A DNA stretch of 10,857 nt from NCBI GenBank assembly GCA_017618935.1, contig JAFZTG010000021.1:1-10857 (forward strand), written 5' to 3'. Made by a program: the position numbers and the translations under genes. The DNA comes from Bacteroidales bacterium. Its GTDB lineage: Bacteria; Bacteroidota; Bacteroidia; Bacteroidales; UBA1715. This document shows positions 7,056 through 10,857 of this stretch, in pieces (the stretch's first letter is position 1; each line of letters opens with the position of its first letter). The notes under the pieces were generated by a model. It was not told the DNA's origin and did not search any database. It saw only the letters and a list, made by a program, of their open reading frames with translations.

Positions 7056-9506
7056 CTATTTCTTTATAAAGGTTTTCTTATAAACGACCTCATTGTTCTT
7101 AATAGTGATTATATAAACCCCATTAGAATAGTGCAAAACGTTGATAGGCGTTTCTTTATCTGTACTTGTTATTTCTTCGATTTTATTTCCAGAAAAATCG
7201 TTTATTGTAATTATTAAACCTTTATTACCTATTTCATTATTAAATCTCACTGTAATCTCGTCTTTTGTAGGATTAGGGAATAATACAACTGGGATTATAT
7301 CTTTCTCTATGTCATTAATGATTTCCTCAGTGTTTTCATCACTAAATGATTTTAACACCACCATTTCATTTACAAATAAATCCGATGACTCGTTTTGAAT
7401 TTCTCTATTATTTTCACAAGACACAAAAGGTCCTGCTTTTGCCTGAACGACACCTGTTGAAGTTGGCTTTATACTTGTTTCTGTATTGAACACGATTTCA
7501 TCTCCAGCCCGTAATTCTACATCGGAATTGCCTTGCACCGTAAAATCGGACAGAACAAGTTTTTCTAAGGCAGTACGATTATACGTAGTGTTATTGATGG
7601 TTTTATTTGATACATATACAATAGGTGCACTATCGTCATAAACTATATATTTAAACCAGACATCTCCACTTGGTATATACGTCTGACTTCCATTCCCTGT
7701 AACAATCTTATATTTCCATGTTTTTAGATCTGCAGATGTATGTGTGACATTCGTAATGCTGTAATAATTATTCCCCTGGTTAGGACTTGCGGCAGAAAAA
7801 CCATTTGTGGAAACTTGTATTATAGGATTTTCTGTATAAGGAAATGTTATCGTTTTTGTGACTTCATATCTTTGAACAGAATACGTACTTGATGCCAATC
7901 CCGTGCATCTGCCGTTAGATAAAGACCATTGATAAATAGATGTTGCTTGTCCAACAATTCCAGTTTCTTGATTTTCATAAAATAAGCCCAATGCCATTAA
8001 TAGAGCCTTATATGCATTTATTCTTCCATAACCAACTTCTTGATTCCAAAATCCGTATGTTGAATTACAATATTTATAGTTTGGCAGTTTGTCACAACTT
8101 TTACAAAGAATAGCACGTGCTTCTGTAGCGGTCAAGCAGGGATTTAATGATAATATCAAGGCAAGAACTCCTGCCGCATGAGGGCATGCCGCCGAAGTCC
8201 CAGAAAAATCAGAGTCATATCCATTTCCTATACTTGGAAATGTCGTGGTGTAGATATCAACACCGGGAGCAACTACATCAATATCATTTCCATAATTGGA
8301 AAAATCACAACGATAGTCACTGCGTGACGATGCGCCAACAGCTATTGTATTCGACAGATTCGCAGGGAAATAAACAGACGATTCATTATGATTACCTGTA
8401 CTAACAGTTACAATACTCCCCAATCCATTACGACCATATGTAACGGCATTATTTATCGCAGACGTAATATTGGAAATAGAATAATCATTCCCCCATGAAA
8501 AGGAAATTACGTCTGCTCCGTTTTGCCATGCCCAATTAAATCCATCTGCAATCCATGTACTTTCCCAATATGAAAATCCTGCATTTCGAATTGTGCGAAC
8601 AGATAATAGTTTGCATTCAGGGGCAACGCCTGCAATACCAATATTGTTATTTCTACTTGCTCCAATAATTCCAGCACATTGAGTTCCGTGAACGTCATCT
8701 GGAATACAGTCGCCATCATCAGTTGCATCATAACATTGATAAACATCCAAATCTGGATGGTTTAAGGCAATCCCCTCATCTATTATCGCAACTTTTATGT
8801 TTTCTGACCCATTGGTAATTGTCCATGCTTGACACATACTAATGTCCGCACCAATCGTCCCACCATTCTGCCCGTAATTAGATAAATTCCATTGCTGTAA
8901 GAAATAAGCATCATTCGCACATTGTTTTGCTCCAAAACCACAAAATGATGGCTCTGAAAAATCAAATAGACCTGTTTCATAAAAGAAATTTGCCATTTCC
9001 AACGTATTTCCTTTCGATTTTTTGTCTACACATAAGACAAAAACATTTGGATCTAATGCGTTTTGTTCTAAAATTTGAGTGTTAGTTTCTTTTGCAACCT
9101 TCTCTAATTCCAATACGTCACCCAAAGAAAACAATTTCACCACAAATTTATTTGTTATCCCCACATCCGCATTCTCCGTTTCGTGTTTATAAAAACAATT
9201 GGCGATTTCAATTTCTTTTGATTTATTCGATAATTCCAGTATTTCATTTGTTTGCAGAGTTAAGTTATCATTTTTGGCAATGACAAAACCACTTTTACTT
9301 TCAAACTCTATAAGAAAATCAGGATATATTTCATGTAACAGTTCGGAAAGTTGTTGATTTTCTGTTAGTCCCTGTACGAATTTTATATAAAATCGTTCAT
9401 TACTTGGGTTTAAAAGCACTTTTTCTCCTTCATAGAAATAATATGTTTCTTGTGCAAAAGAAATAGTGTTTATTAACAAAAAAAGAAAGAAGAATTGTTT
9501 TTTCAT
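7056..9506 (-). CDS. Subtilisin-like S8 serine protease with T9SS type A sorting domain
   Basis: An 816-residue secreted endopeptidase. Residues 1-18 are a Sec signal peptide. Residues about 20-200 look like a long N-terminal pro-region. The S8 catalytic domain spans about 205-505. Its triad is Asp243 (VAIIDEG), His273 (DDVHGTQCAGI) and Ser437 (DFSGTSAACPHAAG), with oxyanion-hole Asn372 (VSTGNHN). The Asp motif is DEG rather than the common DTG or DSG. Residues about 505-700 are beta-rich, ending in an LRAGDEIVF...AKAGPFVSC stretch like the surface beta modules often next to sorting domains. The C-terminal domain (738-816) has FPNPTKDEITV (743-753) and a NGVYIITI strand, a canonical T9SS type A signal for export across the outer membrane and surface anchoring or release. 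There are 17 Cys in all, 11 of them in the catalytic domain. The ATG is 4 nt after the stop of the upstream barrel gene, so it is the last gene of the operon. Confidence 0.93.
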   Translation of the reverse strand: MKKQFFFLFLLINTISFAQETYYFYEGEKVLLNPSNERFYIKFVQGLTENQQLSELLHEIYPDFLIEFESKSGFVIAKNDNLTLQTNEILELSNKSKEIEIANCFYKHETENADVGITNKFVVKLFSLGDVLELEKVAKETNTQILEQNALDPNVFVLCVDKKSKGNTLEMANFFYETGLFDFSEPSFCGFGAKQCANDAYFLQQWNLSNYGQNGGTIGADISMCQAWTITNGSENIKVAIIDEGIALNHPDLDVYQCYDATDDGDCIPDDVHGTQCAGIIGASRNNNIGIAGVAPECKLLSVRTIRNAGFSYWESTWIADGFNWAWQNGADVISFSWGNDYSISNITSAINNAVTYGRNGLGSIVTVSTGNHNESSVYFPANLSNTIAVGASSRSDYRCDFSNYGNDIDVVAPGVDIYTTTFPSIGNGYDSDFSGTSAACPHAAGVLALILSLNPCLTATEARAILCKSCDKLPNYKYCNSTYGFWNQEVGYGRINAYKALLMALGLFYENQETGIVGQATSIYQWSLSNGRCTGLASSTYSVQRYEVTKTITFPYTENPIIQVSTNGFSAASPNQGNNYYSITNVTHTSADLKTWKYKIVTGNGSQTYIPSGDVWFKYIVYDDSAPIVYVSNKTINNTTYNRTALEKLVLSDFTVQGNSDVELRAGDEIVFNTETSIKPTSTGVVQAKAGPFVSCENNREIQNESSDLFVNEMVVLKSFSDENTEEIINDIEKDIIPVVLFPNPTKDEITVRFNNEIGNKGLIITINDFSGNKIEEITSTDKETPINVLHYSNGVYIITIKNNEVVYKKTFIKK

Positions 9507-9510
9507 ATTA

Positions 9511-10098
9511 CTAAAATTTTACACCAACACCAAATTTTACTTCATGATGATAAATACAAAGTTCTTGATTAGGACGATACTCTTGCGTCATAAAAGGTCC
9601 TAAAAGGACGGATCCGTTTAAATTGGGACGATAATAATCATAAGAAAGAAATAAAAGATAACGGGAAATCATATAGTCTATTTTAGCCCCCAAGCTATAT
9701 ACTTTTGCTCGTTCTTTTAACACAATAGGAAGGTCGTCAACATACCATCCAACCCCGATTTGTCCGCAAGGATAAAACGATAGTCCATTGCATATTTTTA
9801 TTTCGTAGTCAATATTAAATGTAACGGAGTTTGTGATGATTTTTGGATAGTATTGATACCTTGAATTCTCTTTTTCAACGTGCAATGTATGGTTGTATAG
9901 CGAATGTTGGTATAACAATCCTACCTGAAGTCCCTTCCAAATGTTTCTTGAATAAGAAATATCTATAGATGGGCTGAATTTTTCCACATCGGAAATAATC
10001 GACCCGAATGCCATTCTAACACTATTTTTCAACGTATCTTGTGCATAAGATGACATACACAAAAACAATACACTAACAAAAACAATACACTTTTTCAT
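9511..10098 (-). CDS. Small outer-membrane beta-barrel protein
   Basis: A 195-residue protein with a Sec signal peptide (residues 1-19, ending SSYA before Gln). The mature part is made of alternating polar/aromatic strands such as SIDISYSRNIWKGLQVGLLY, SVTFNIDYEIKI, FYPCGQIGVGWYV, LLFLSYDYYRPNL and HHEVKFGVGVKF. It ends in a C-terminal Phe, the usual signal for outer-membrane barrel insertion by BAM. The size fits an 8-stranded barrel. Cys14 in the signal has no Gly/Ala/Ser before it, so I do not call it a lipoprotein. No OmpA-type peptidoglycan-binding domain follows. It lies 4 nt from both neighbours on the same strand, between the fibre-like protein and the S8 protease. It could be a membrane partner or anchor for one of them, but this is inference from position only. 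Confidence 0.75.
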   Translation of the reverse strand: MKKCIVFVSVLFLCMSSYAQDTLKNSVRMAFGSIISDVEKFSPSIDISYSRNIWKGLQVGLLYQHSLYNHTLHVEKENSRYQYYPKIITNSVTFNIDYEIKICNGLSFYPCGQIGVGWYVDDLPIVLKERAKVYSLGAKIDYMISRYLLFLSYDYYRPNLNGSVLLGPFMTQEYRPNQELCIYHHEVKFGVGVKF

Positions 10099-10102
10099 TG
10101 AT

Positions 10103-10857
10103 TTATTCGCATTTTAATTCCTCTATCTGTTTCTGCAAATCTATAATATATAAGGTCAATTCTTCAATTTTTTGAAGGAGAAGATTATCCATTTCGCCAA
10201 CTTTATAGCCATTTTCTTTGAATTCCTTTGCAGATGGCACATCAGGCAAATGTTTGTTTTCGGTAACGAATGCTTCCACCTCTGAAAGTGGTTTTAGGTT
10301 ATAGTTTGCTTCAAATACAAAATCTGAGGAAGGGACATCCGCCATTACTTTGAGCTCTTCGCAAAGTATGCCGCTATTTACGGCTAATCTATAAGTGTCA
10401 TTTATAGTTGCTCCGTTTATAGATACCTTACCTCCATATACATTCCCTGAAAAAGAAGCATTTGATGCTTTTACATAATTTGTCGCTTTTATATTTTGTG
10501 CCACCACGGAATCCGATGTAATAATTTTCCCATTACTTGATAAGATTCCTTGATAATTATAAATCAGGTAAAATCCATCACCATATGGACTTCCTGTTTG
10601 AAAATTAAAGGTTCCATGACCAATTGTAGTACTATTTGATGGAGAAGGTACATGTCGACTCATATGGATACCATCCCATTCTATACTTACCCATTCCCAC
10701 TTCCAATCACTATTATTATATCTATATACTTTAAAACTCGAAGGCGACCATTCCGAAAACGGGACACCAGTTGTTGTTGGCATCATTTTAGTTACCCCAT
10801 ACCGATAAATTGTGTCAGAAGTTGTTGAACTTCCAGCCCATTGCTGTGCATGTGCCA
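10103..10857 (-). CDS. Fibre-like surface protein, C-terminal part (5' end beyond window)
   Basis: The frame stays open with no stop to the window edge. The Met codons at 10781-10786 are therefore probably internal, and the true start lies outside. From that Met there are 227 residues, with more than 20 further upstream (for example WAGSSTTSDTIYRYGVTK). The first part, to about 90, is Trp/Tyr/Ser-rich. Residues about 90-135 are short beta repeats (VVAQNIKATNYVKASNASFS, NVYGGKVSINGA) like the stalk of trimeric fibres. Residues about 135-200 match a module common at the C-terminus of Bacteroidetes surface and tail-fibre-like proteins: LAVNSGI, DFVFEANYNLKPLSEVEAFV, ENKHLPDVPSAKEF, NGYKVGEMD. 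The end (198-227) is a leucine/isoleucine heptad coiled coil, probably for trimerisation. A role as an adhesin or fibre is inferred. It is the first visible gene of the unit with the barrel and protease. Confidence 0.72.
   Translation of the reverse strand, partial: AHAQQWAGSSTTSDTIYRYGVTKMMPTTTGVPFSEWSPSSFKVYRYNNSDWKWEWVSIEWDGIHMSRHVPSPSNSTTIGHGTFNFQTGSPYGDGFYLIYNYQGILSSNGKIITSDSVVAQNIKATNYVKASNASFSGNVYGGKVSINGATINDTYRLAVNSGILCEELKVMADVPSSDFVFEANYNLKPLSEVEAFVTENKHLPDVPSAKEFKENGYKVGEMDNLLLQKIEELTLYIIDLQKQIEELKCE

Noticed and set aside
10781..10786. Start codon for the 227-residue fibre-like gene
   Set aside because: The frame continues upstream without a stop to the window edge, with protein-like sequence, so these Met codons are more likely internal.

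Overview
The window looks like a chromosomal segment from a Bacteroidetes (most likely Bacteroidales) genome. The evidence is: TAnnTTTG-type -7 promoter elements with no obvious Shine-Dalgarno sequences; C-terminal sorting domains of the type IX secretion system (T9SS); a meso-diaminopimelate dehydrogenase; and an RsmI of the short form usual in this phylum. No rRNA, tRNA, insertion sequence, phage integrase or CRISPR array was seen.

Left part, + strand (1-3369): a tightly packed, apparently co-transcribed run. First comes a Bacteroidetes-type conserved protein whose reading frame is broken by what looks like a single lost G near 339. It is followed by rsmI (16S rRNA C1402 2'-O-methyltransferase), a TatD-family metal-dependent hydrolase and a family 2 glycosyltransferase. 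Spacings are 1 nt, a 14-nt overlap and a 1-nt overlap (TGATG). A SAM-dependent methyltransferase (3411-4130) follows after a 41-nt gap that holds a promoter-like sequence.

Middle, - strand (4131-6867): a terminator hairpin sits between the converging methyltransferase and ddh. ddh makes meso-diaminopimelate for peptidoglycan and lysine in one step. Upstream of ddh are a good -7 element and then another strong terminator. That terminator ends a 534-residue secreted protein made of two beta-rich regions, a fibronectin-III-like region and a degenerate T9SS-like tail.

Right part, - strand (7056-10857): a three-gene unit with 4-nt gaps, read right to left. A surface/fibre-like protein (5' end outside the window) ends in a Bacteroidetes chaperone-like module plus coiled coil. 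Next is a small outer-membrane beta-barrel protein, then a subtilisin-like (S8) protease with a complete Asp/His/Ser triad and a canonical T9SS type A sorting domain. By eye this part is clearly more A+T-rich than the housekeeping genes on the left. It is the least ordinary part of the window: a candidate cell-surface module combining a fibre, a barrel and a secreted protease.
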